Shown here in pieces: positions 1 through 5,523 of a DNA stretch of 6,208 nt. The translations under genes and the position numbers were made by a program. How positions within the stretch are numbered: the first letter of the stretch is position 1; the number at the start of each line of letters is the position of its first letter. The DNA lies in NCBI GenBank assembly GCA_020062065.1, contig JAGUWZ010000035.1, forward strand, positions 1-6,208, written 5' to 3'. Below the pieces are notes generated by a model. It did not search any database, had not been told where the DNA came from, and saw only the letters and a program-made list of their open reading frames with translations. The DNA is from Candidatus Omnitrophota bacterium (GTDB lineage: Bacteria > Omnitrophota > Gorgyraeia > Gygaellales > Profunditerraquicolaceae).

Positions 1-7
1 AGGGGAT

Positions 8-598
8 ATGAAGAGAGGATTAATTTTAGTAGTGGGGTTATTTTTTGCGCTATGCTGTTTTTCTGAAGCCAATGGTTGGTTCGGGAGCAAGAAAAAACAA
101 ACTGAGGTAGAGCCGCAGACTGAAACGGTTAAGCCAGCAAGTGCTGCGACTGCCCCCCAGAAAGAAATAAAAGAAAAAGAGAAGTCCGATAAAGCCCTTG
201 AAGAAGCATTAAAGGCCAAGAGGGCGCTCTCAGATAAGAAGCGTAATGAATTAAATAATACCGAGTGGCAGATTGAATTGACGCCGCTGTCAACTAAAAC
301 TAAGAAAGAAGTTGACATTATAACCTTTCAAAACAATCAGATAAGTTTTGCCAATTTTACCAAAAAGGGTTTTCCTACAACCAATTATACCTTGACTGTT
401 CAGGATGACGGCGTCGTGGTCTGGGAGACGATGCAGACATCTGAGAAATCCGGCATTGCCTTTTGGCGCGGCGAGATGGAAAAAAACATGCAGAGCATAA
501 AGGGTGTTTTAAGCCATCAGATAGACCAAAAGAATAAACAGGATTATTCTTTTATCAGCACAAGCAAGAAGAATGTCCCTGTTTCCGGAAATAAATAA
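8..598 (+). CDS. Secreted protein of unknown function with a C-terminal beta-rich domain
   Basis: I do not recognise the family. Residues 1-23 form a classical signal peptide: basic start MKRG, hydrophobic core at residues 5-18, and a plausible signal peptidase I site after ANG (21-23) or SEA (19-21). Two cysteines (16-17) end the core, but the preceding residues (F-A-L) do not make a proper lipobox, so a lipoprotein is less likely. Residues 27-80 are a charged, Lys/Glu-rich linker, probably partly helical. Residues 84-185 look like a compact beta-rich domain with alternating hydrophobics and aromatic landmarks (NTEWQIELTP, YTLTVQDDGVVVWE, IAFWRGE, DYSF). The mature protein is therefore probably periplasmic or envelope-associated. 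The start follows AGGGG at only 2 nt, which is closer than usual, and the frame stays open to the window edge, so an upstream start cannot be excluded; the signal peptide favours this ATG. It sits 3 nt before the ExeA-like gene, so the two are very likely co-transcribed. Confidence 0.85.
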   Translation: MKRGLILVVGLFFALCCFSEANGWFGSKKKQTEVEPQTETVKPASAATAPQKEIKEKEKSDKALEEALKAKRALSDKKRNELNNTEWQIELTPLSTKTKKEVDIITFQNNQISFANFTKKGFPTTNYTLTVQDDGVVVWETMQTSEKSGIAFWRGEMEKNMQSIKGVLSHQIDQKNKQDYSFISTSKKNVPVSGNK

Positions 599-601
599 GA
601 T

Positions 602-1507
602 ATGTATGAGGCATATTGGGAACTAAAAGAAAAACCTTTTGAAAATACCCCTGACCCCAGATTTATTTATTATTCAAAACAGCATAAAGAGGCAATTGCC
701 CGGCTACTTTATGTCATCCGTGAACATAAAGGAGCTGCGCTTTTGACAGGTGAATACGGCTGCGGAAAAACTTTACTCACACGGGTCATCTGGCATGAAC
801 TTCAACAGGAAAACAAATATCAGCCTGTCTTTATTCTTAATCCCCGTCTGACTGGATTGGAATTTATTCAGGAAATTGCGCATCAGCTGGGTGGTTTGGA
901 ATCCTCTTTAAGCAAAATTGAATTGTTTCATAACCTGCATAAAATTTTATTCTCCATTTATAATACAGGCAAGCATGCTGTAATAATCATTGATGAGGCC
1001 CAGTCAATCCAGGATAAAGATATCTTTGAGGAAATCAGGCTCTTGCTGAATTTTCAACTCGAAAACGCCTTCCTTCTGACCATTGTCCTTTTGGGCCAGC
1101 CTGAGTTAAAATACGCGGTAATGAGTTTGCCTCAATTTATGCAGAGGATGGTGGTAAGATACCATCTTATGGCATTTGACGAGGCCGAGACAAAAGAATA
1201 TGTTCTTCACCGTTTGAATGTAGCGGAAGCCAAAAGAGAGATATTTATGGAAGCGGCGCACAAAGAAATCTTTGCTTGTTCTGAAGGTATTCCTCGCCGG
1301 ATAAACACCCTTTGTGATTTGGCTTTGCTGGTGGGATTCGGTAACGGGCTAAACGTTATTGACAAGGATACAGTTAATAAGATAAACGAAGACCTGGGTT
1401 CACAATACTTTGATGTGCCATATATGAATCCAGCGTCCTCGGCGAGTAAAAAAGAAGAGTTAACTGCAGAATTGCGATCCCAGGATCTTGATAGCCCAAC
1501 TCCATAA
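602..1507 (+). CDS. ExeA/GspA-type AAA+ ATPase, cytoplasmic short form
   Basis: This is a P-loop ATPase of the ExeA/GspA family, known from type II secretion (ExeA helps place the secretin in the cell wall) and from exopolysaccharide loci. The N-terminus has the family signature MYEAYWELKEKPFENTPDPR (1-20). Walker A is GEYGCGKT (50-57), Walker B is VIIIDEAQ (127-134), the sensor-1 region is LLGQPEL (163-169), the arginine-finger region is QRMVVRYHL (181-189), and sensor 2 is GIPRRIN (229-235). All catalytic motifs look intact, so ATP hydrolysis is expected. From memory, Aeromonas ExeA continues into a membrane segment and a periplasmic peptidoglycan-binding domain. This 301-residue protein stops after the AAA+ lid with a polar tail (about 270-301), so it is probably cytoplasmic and works through a partner. 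It starts 3 nt after the previous stop with only a weak Shine-Dalgarno (GGAA, about 11 nt upstream), suggesting translational coupling. The exact partner system is not determined. Confidence 0.93.
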   Translation: MYEAYWELKEKPFENTPDPRFIYYSKQHKEAIARLLYVIREHKGAALLTGEYGCGKTLLTRVIWHELQQENKYQPVFILNPRLTGLEFIQEIAHQLGGLESSLSKIELFHNLHKILFSIYNTGKHAVIIIDEAQSIQDKDIFEEIRLLLNFQLENAFLLTIVLLGQPELKYAVMSLPQFMQRMVVRYHLMAFDEAETKEYVLHRLNVAEAKREIFMEAAHKEIFACSEGIPRRINTLCDLALLVGFGNGLNVIDKDTVNKINEDLGSQYFDVPYMNPASSASKKEELTAELRSQDLDSPTP

Positions 1508-1512
1508 AAAAG

Positions 1513-1640
1513 AGTCTCTAGAGATTTGAAAGTTTGGCAACAAACTCAAAAATATAATAGTTTGTGAATAACCTCATCCACCTCGTAGGTGTTAGAAGTA
1601 ATAGATATTTTCACCTACGAGGGGGCAGCAACGAGAGACT
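1513..1640 (+). other. Possible structured RNA element with three helices
   Basis: Three nested pairings can be drawn by eye. An outer helix joins AGTCTCT (1513-1519) to AGAGACT (1634-1640). Inside it lies a hairpin, AGTTTG-GCAA-CAAACT (1531-1546), closed by a GNRA tetraloop. The third helix is the 11-bp perfect inverted repeat 1581-1591/1612-1622. Together they would form a closed multibranch junction of 128 nt just after the ATPase gene. AGTTTG recurs at 1559-1564, so CAAACT could pair with either copy, giving two exclusive hairpins. Short helices in AT-rich DNA arise easily by chance, and I recognise no known RNA family, so this is only a candidate. Confidence 0.25.
1581..1622. repeat. 11-bp perfect inverted repeat with 20-nt loop
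   Basis: CCTCGTAGGTG (1581-1591) is exactly complementary to CACCTACGAGG (1612-1622), with a 20-nt AT-rich loop. Past one mismatch, two further C-G pairs extend the stem outward. The left arm is also a near-palindrome itself (CACCT-CGT-AGGTG, 1579-1591). The stem is GC-rich in an AT-rich setting but is followed by GGGCAGCA rather than a T-run, so it is not a standard Rho-independent terminator. It could be an RNA hairpin that stabilises the 3' end of the upstream message, a protein-binding site, or a remnant of a small repeat element. Confidence 0.7.
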
Positions 1641-1720
1641 ACTAAGAGCTTGAAACTGTTACAAAATAATATAAGGCGATTTAACAACTAGTAAAATGAT
1701 AATTTCAACCCAATTTTATT

Positions 1721-1811
1721 AACGCAGATATTCGCAAATCAAACGCGGATAGTCGCAGATAAAACTTTTTCATCTGCGTAAATCCGCGTGTAATCTGCGT
1801 TCATCTGCGTT
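1721..1811. repeat. 40-bp imperfect inverted repeat built from phased ATCTGCGT octamers
   Basis: The left arm (1721-1760) and right arm (1772-1811) match at 31 of 40 positions when one is reverse-complemented, with an 11-nt loop (AAAACTTTTTC). Each arm holds four copies of an octamer close to ATCTGCGT. On the right they start at 1772, 1782, 1793 and 1803. On the left the complementary copies start at 1722, 1732, 1743 and 1753. Spacing is 10, 11, 10 on both sides, close to one helical turn. One copy in each arm carries the same C/G variant (ATCCGCGT, ACGCGGAT), and these two pair with each other. No target-site duplication or T-run is visible. I recall similar TCTGCGT-type repeats between genes in many uncultured bacterial genomes; their function is unknown to me. 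Confidence 0.85.
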
Positions 1812-1844
1812 TAAAAAGGTAGTTCTTAAATTGGCTAAAATAAT

Positions 1845-2957
1845 ATGTTTAGTATATTGGATATTTTGAGGAAATACAAAGAAGAAAAGAATAAACTTAA
1901 ATTGCAGGGATTAGCCGTAGAATCAGTCAAGCTGGATGAGAAAGAAGATTTAACTAACAAGCAAATAAGCAAGACAAAAAATACGCCGGGGGACTTCAAA
2001 AGTAAGGACATTAGTATATCCAATGCGTTAAATAGGGGACTCGCAGAAGAAAATATTAAGCTAATAGCCCAATCTTATGACCAGGCCTTTGCCCTGGCTA
2101 AAAAACTTTACAATCCTCATTCAGAAGTTAACTCTGGAATTAAATCCGAGCTCAATTCCTTTATTGAAAAGACAGTTGGTTTATTAAGCAGGCAAAACAA
2201 AGAATCATTACAATTTTGTTTGTCCGCTTATGCGCAAGAAGAAGATTATCTCTATTTCCATGTGGTGAATGTCTGTTTTATGTCTATTGAAATAGGACTG
2301 GGTTTAGGTTATGAGCGCTGGCGTCTGGTTGAATTAGGGACAGCTGCCTTTTTACACGATATCGGCATAACCAAATATATGGATATCATTAATAAACCTG
2401 AGAAGTTAACGGATGAGGATTATAATAAGATCAGACAACATCCTAAATATGGTATTGAGATTTTAAATAAGTTAGATAAAGAGTTTTCCAGAGGGATTTT
2501 TGATGTTGTAGAGCAGGAACATGAGCGTATAGACGGTTCGGGTTATCCTAAAGGAACAAAAGACGGCGATATCTCTGAATATGCCCAGATAGTAGGTCTT
2601 ATTGATGTCTACGAAGCGATGATGCACAATAGGCCCTACCGGAATAAACATACACATTCACAGACAATAAACATGATTTTAAACAATAAAAGTGTTTTCG
2701 GATACAAAATAATAAAGGTTTTAATCGAAAGGATTGGAATTTTTCCCTTAGGTTTCTTAGTCAAGCTGAATACTAAGGAAATAGGCGTGGTGTTTAAAGA
2801 TAATCTTAAATCGCCATTGCGTCCTGTAGTTAATATAATTTACGATTCCCATGGGCAAGAGTTAAAACAGCCGAAACAAATAGATTTAAACAGTAATCCT
2901 GTAATTTACATTGAAGAATGTCTGGATTGTTTAAAGAGTCCCAATAAAAGGCAGTAG
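1845..2957 (+). CDS. HD-GYP domain protein (cyclic-di-GMP phosphodiesterase family) with variant active site
   Basis: HD-GYP proteins hydrolyse cyclic-di-GMP using a bi- or trinuclear metal centre. Here residues 1-60 are a Lys-rich, probably disordered segment, 60-135 are helical, and about 136-285 form the HD-GYP domain. A C-terminal beta domain of the kind often following HD-GYP lies at about 295-360 (KLNTKEIGVVF, LRPVVNIIYD, QIDLNSNPVIYI). Metal-ligand candidates are H139, the HD pair H171-D172, H199 (RQHPKYG), H226 and D255. The GYP motif GSGYP is intact at 231-235. Two departures stand out: the usual HHE before DGxGYP reads E225-H226-E227, and HDIGK reads HDIGI, one residue short and lacking the lysine. 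Activity may be changed or lost. No signal peptide, membrane span or receiver domain is seen, so it is cytoplasmic. The ATG has no good Shine-Dalgarno. The coiled-coil gene follows after 5 nt, implying one operon. Confidence 0.92.
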   Translation: MFSILDILRKYKEEKNKLKLQGLAVESVKLDEKEDLTNKQISKTKNTPGDFKSKDISISNALNRGLAEENIKLIAQSYDQAFALAKKLYNPHSEVNSGIKSELNSFIEKTVGLLSRQNKESLQFCLSAYAQEEDYLYFHVVNVCFMSIEIGLGLGYERWRLVELGTAAFLHDIGITKYMDIINKPEKLTDEDYNKIRQHPKYGIEILNKLDKEFSRGIFDVVEQEHERIDGSGYPKGTKDGDISEYAQIVGLIDVYEAMMHNRPYRNKHTHSQTINMILNNKSVFGYKIIKVLIERIGIFPLGFLVKLNTKEIGVVFKDNLKSPLRPVVNIIYDSHGQELKQPKQIDLNSNPVIYIEECLDCLKSPNKRQ

Positions 2958-2962
2958 CGAAG

Positions 2963-4639
2963 ATGCTAAATGTAAAGATAATACTAGTAGGCATTGGTAG
3001 TATTGTGGGGGTGGTTTCTCCTGTATTTTATTTAACTGTGAAATACAACAGCGAAAAGGAATTAAACCTTCAATTAAACCAGGTATTGAATGAAACATTG
3101 CAAGAGAAAGAAAGGCTGCAAAAATATACCTTTGAGATAGAGGAGAAGATAGAAGTTCAAGAGAATAAGTTAAAGCAATTAAGCAATGTCCAAGCGATAA
3201 GGGATGCTTTAAATAACGCCCAGCAAACTATAGAACAGTTGAACAAGGAATTGACACACCTTAATGCCGAGAGGGCTGCCTTACAGGAGGCAAACGTCAA
3301 CGCCAACACGCGCCTGCAAAATACCACCAATGAGCTTATGCGCATCACTTCAGATTTAAAACTTGCTAAGGACGATATTGCTAAGTTTAATGTCGGTCAA
3401 GTCAGTATGCTTAAAAGAAAAATTGAGGATTTAAGCGCGGAGAGTGATTTGAAAAATAAGGATTTAGCCAAATTAAAAGAAGAACTGGCGAAACTTCAAG
3501 CTACTAATCAGTCTCTGATCGAAAATAACAAAAACCTAGAAAAAAATCTTAAGGATTTACAAAGAGAGAAGGGGGTAGCTTCACAAAAAATTTCCCTCAA
3601 GGAAATGCAGGAGAATATAAGTCAACTTAACAGCGCTTTGGCCAAAAAGGAAATTCAAATTAAGCAATTGGAAGATGAACTGACAAAATTAAGTTCACTG
3701 CCGCCTCAAGTTGTGGAAAGAACTGATAAAAGGCAACAAAAGATTATGGATACTCTTAATTCCGAAAAGAGCAAGTTTAGACGAAAAATCTCTGATTTGG
3801 AAAATGAGCTAAATTTAGCTAAAAAAGAGGTCAACAGCTTAAAGGGGCGTAAAGAATCTGGCGAGCTAAAAGCTCTTTATGAAAGCGCAAGAGGACAACT
3901 TAGTCGGCTCTCTGAACTTTTGGTTAAGAAGGAATTAGAAATTGATTCTGCCAAAAAAGAATCCTTGGAATCTAAAGAAAAATTGATTAGCCTGCAAGCC
4001 AGATTATCAAAGTTGGAAAGTGAACTTCCCGTCCATAAAACCAATAGTGAAAAACTTCAGGAATTAGAAAGAGAGAAATCCTCTTTAGATTCACGTTTGA
4101 AGGAAGTGCAGGAAACACTTGCCCAAAAGGGCAAATTAGTTGATTCTTTGCAAAAAAATCTCGAATACTTAAGCGCGCAGCTGGCTAAAAAGGAAAAGGA
4201 AATTAAGTCAATTGAATCCAGTTATGCTCAAGTGGAGAGTGTAGCAAAGCAGGAATTAGATAAACAAAAATCGCAGTATGAAGAGCTAAATCTGTTATAT
4301 AATAGTCTCAAGGTCCAGCTTGGGCAATTTTCTGATGGTTTAAATGAGAAGGAATTAGAGTTAGAACAAAGAAGTCGCCAGACCAGCTCTTTAAAAGAAC
4401 AAATTGCCAGTTTTAAATCACGTTCTGAAGAATTAGAGAAGCAACTGCTAGACGCTAAAGAACGCCACAGAAAGACCCTCGATGATTTGGTTGCGGCGAT
4501 AAGATTGAATACAATATTGCAAGAAAGAATAATAGGAGTTTCTCCGTCAAAAGAATCTTCTAAGCCTATTTCAGCGGAACAAGAGAAAGCCCAGGAATTG
4601 AAACGCAGGATCGAAGTGATCTTGGAGCCGGAAAGATAA
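2963..4639 (+). CDS. Membrane-anchored long coiled-coil protein, function unknown
   Basis: An N-terminal hydrophobic segment (about residues 4-26) is either a single membrane anchor or an uncleaved signal; no good cleavage site follows. Residues 30-525 are almost entirely heptad-like, rich in Leu, Lys, Glu and Gln, i.e. a long parallel coiled coil. Breaks occur around 245-250 (LPPQVV), 295-301 (GRKESG) and P356. The last 30 residues (SPSKESSKPIS onward) are a short proline-containing tail and a final helix. Residues 301-355 and 441-495 resemble each other at exactly 140 residues (20 heptads) apart. Fully extended, the coil could span tens of nanometres, enough to bridge compartments or form a scaffold. 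Similarity searches would probably hit SMC or myosin-like proteins through composition alone, so no name is offered. The gene lies 5 nt after the HD-GYP stop and 23 nt before the export gene, placing it inside the operon. Which side of the membrane the coil occupies is not settled. Confidence 0.85.
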   Translation: MLNVKIILVGIGSIVGVVSPVFYLTVKYNSEKELNLQLNQVLNETLQEKERLQKYTFEIEEKIEVQENKLKQLSNVQAIRDALNNAQQTIEQLNKELTHLNAERAALQEANVNANTRLQNTTNELMRITSDLKLAKDDIAKFNVGQVSMLKRKIEDLSAESDLKNKDLAKLKEELAKLQATNQSLIENNKNLEKNLKDLQREKGVASQKISLKEMQENISQLNSALAKKEIQIKQLEDELTKLSSLPPQVVERTDKRQQKIMDTLNSEKSKFRRKISDLENELNLAKKEVNSLKGRKESGELKALYESARGQLSRLSELLVKKELEIDSAKKESLESKEKLISLQARLSKLESELPVHKTNSEKLQELEREKSSLDSRLKEVQETLAQKGKLVDSLQKNLEYLSAQLAKKEKEIKSIESSYAQVESVAKQELDKQKSQYEELNLLYNSLKVQLGQFSDGLNEKELELEQRSRQTSSLKEQIASFKSRSEELEKQLLDAKERHRKTLDDLVAAIRLNTILQERIIGVSPSKESSKPISAEQEKAQELKRRIEVILEPER

Positions 4640-4662
4640 CCAAATAATACCTGATAAAAGAA

Positions 4663-5523
4663 ATGAGGATAATTTCAATTTTATTGCTAATAAGTAGTGT
4701 TTTAATCTCTGTTTATGCGCAGGATACCCAACAAGATGCAAAAGACTATTACAACTTGGGTAATATCTATTATGAACAAGGAAGGTATAAAGAGGCAGAG
4801 GAATTGTTTCAGAAGGCATTAGATTTGTTGAAAGAAAAAGAGGCTGCTGCGGTTACACCAGCTCAGCCAGTAAAACCGGAAAGCAAGGAACTAGAAGCCC
4901 TAGAGACACTTCCGGAAGAGAAACCTGTTGTAGCCAAGGTTATGGCCGCGACAGAATATATCATCGGCGAGGATGATATATTACAGATTTCTGTATGGCA
5001 AAATCCTGACTTGAATCAGGAAGTGGGTGTCCGGCCGGATGGAAAGATTTCCTTTCCTCTAATAGGCGATATCCAGGCAAGCGGTCTGAGCATAACTGCG
5101 CTGGACCAACGGGTTACAGAGAGGTTGAGAGAATACATAAAGTATCCCGAAGTTTCCATATCCATTAAGAAAATCGGAGGCAGCAGGGTGGTTGTTTTAG
5201 GTCAGGTGTCCAACCCCGGAATATATGCGGTTGCTGGTAGAAGAACCATTATGGAGGCAATTGCTATGGCAGGAGGTCTGACGCGCGACGCGGTTGCTTC
5301 AAGCGCAATTTTGATCCGCGGAGGTTTTGCTGCCCCAAATGCGCAAAGAATAAATTTATCCAAGTTGTTAAAAGGCGACCTGCGACAAAATATTATCTTA
5401 GAGTCAGAAGATATTGTTTTTGTGCCGAGGAAGTTTATCTCCGATGTAAACTATTTTCTTAGCCAAATCCTTGATCCTCTTTCCAAAGGCGCTTATACCA
5501 ATAGAGAGCTTAAGTCGTGGTAA
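4663..5523 (+). CDS. Polysaccharide export (OPX/Wza-type) protein with N-terminal TPR
   Basis: Family members form outer-membrane or periplasmic channels or adaptors for polysaccharide export. Residues 1-19 are a signal peptide ending VYA before QD. A TPR-like unit covers about 27-58 (YYNLGNIYYEQGRYKEAEEL), followed by a Pro/Glu/Ala-rich linker (60-96). The polysaccharide-export domain runs from about 97 to 170 (YIIGEDDILQISVW, VRPDGKISFPLIGDI, YPEVSISI). One SLBB domain occupies about 174-222 (VVVLGQVSNPGIYAV, AIAMAGGLT). The end is DIVFVPRKF plus a short amphipathic helix (about 259-275). There is no lipobox cysteine, unlike lipoprotein Wza, and only one SLBB repeat. At 286 residues it is shorter than Wza. 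It has only a weak Shine-Dalgarno (AAAAGAA just before the ATG), and its stop overlaps the next start (TAATG). No polysaccharide polymerase or Wzc-type kinase gene lies in this window, so export of sugar polymers is the family expectation rather than shown here. Confidence 0.93.
   Translation: MRIISILLLISSVLISVYAQDTQQDAKDYYNLGNIYYEQGRYKEAEELFQKALDLLKEKEAAAVTPAQPVKPESKELEALETLPEEKPVVAKVMAATEYIIGEDDILQISVWQNPDLNQEVGVRPDGKISFPLIGDIQASGLSITALDQRVTERLREYIKYPEVSISIKKIGGSRVVVLGQVSNPGIYAVAGRRTIMEAIAMAGGLTRDAVASSAILIRGGFAAPNAQRINLSKLLKGDLRQNIILESEDIVFVPRKFISDVNYFLSQILDPLSKGAYTNRELKSW

Larger units (their letters stand above)
1508..1844. other. 337-bp intergenic region with two dyad-symmetric elements and no gene
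   Basis: No open frame of useful length, tRNA or recognised riboswitch was found here. The first half (1511-1680) contains several short inverted repeats and two similar stretches starting near 1511 and 1634. The second half (1721-1811) is a repeat-built inverted repeat. There is no clear intrinsic terminator, because no hairpin is followed by a T-run on either strand. Promoter-like hexamers exist (TATAAT at 1553-1558; TTGAAA at 1526-1531 and 1650-1655; TATAAG at 1670-1675), but their spacings of 21 and 14 bases are poor. The region separates the two-gene unit upstream from the four-gene run downstream, so the promoter of the HD-GYP gene is expected here but I cannot place it. Confidence 0.8.

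Noticed and set aside
8..70. Lipoprotein signal in the first secreted protein (cysteines 16-17)
   Set aside because: The residues before the cysteines (F-A-L, then A-L-C) do not fit a lipobox, and a signal peptidase I site lies a few residues later.
1531..1546. Hairpin AGTTTG-GCAA-CAAACT considered as terminator of the ATPase gene
   Set aside because: It is not followed by a T-run and its stem is only 6 bp and AT-rich; it was kept only as part of the possible structured RNA.
1526..1675. Promoter-like hexamers: TTGAAA (1526) with TATAAT (1553), and TTGAAA (1650) with TATAAG (1670)
   Set aside because: Spacers are 21 and 14 bases, outside the usual 16-18 range, and the region is AT-rich enough to give such hexamers by chance.
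1721..1811. Long inverted repeat considered as a bidirectional terminator or CRISPR fragment
   Set aside because: There is no T-run on either strand, the units are contiguous octamers without unique spacers, and the arms are inverted rather than direct.
1508..1844. Cyclic-di-GMP riboswitch ahead of the HD-GYP gene
   Set aside because: The conserved GEMM sequence features I know are not present on the + strand.
2079..2100. Small palindrome CCAGG/CCTGG inside the HD-GYP gene
   Set aside because: It is a 5-bp stem within coding sequence, explained by the codons; nothing supports a separate role.
1835..4819. Minus-strand open frames at 1835-2023, 2472-2657, 3157-3348 and 4571-4819
   Set aside because: They lie opposite well-supported genes, and their proteins show no recognisable domain; they are antisense shadows of the genes on the + strand.
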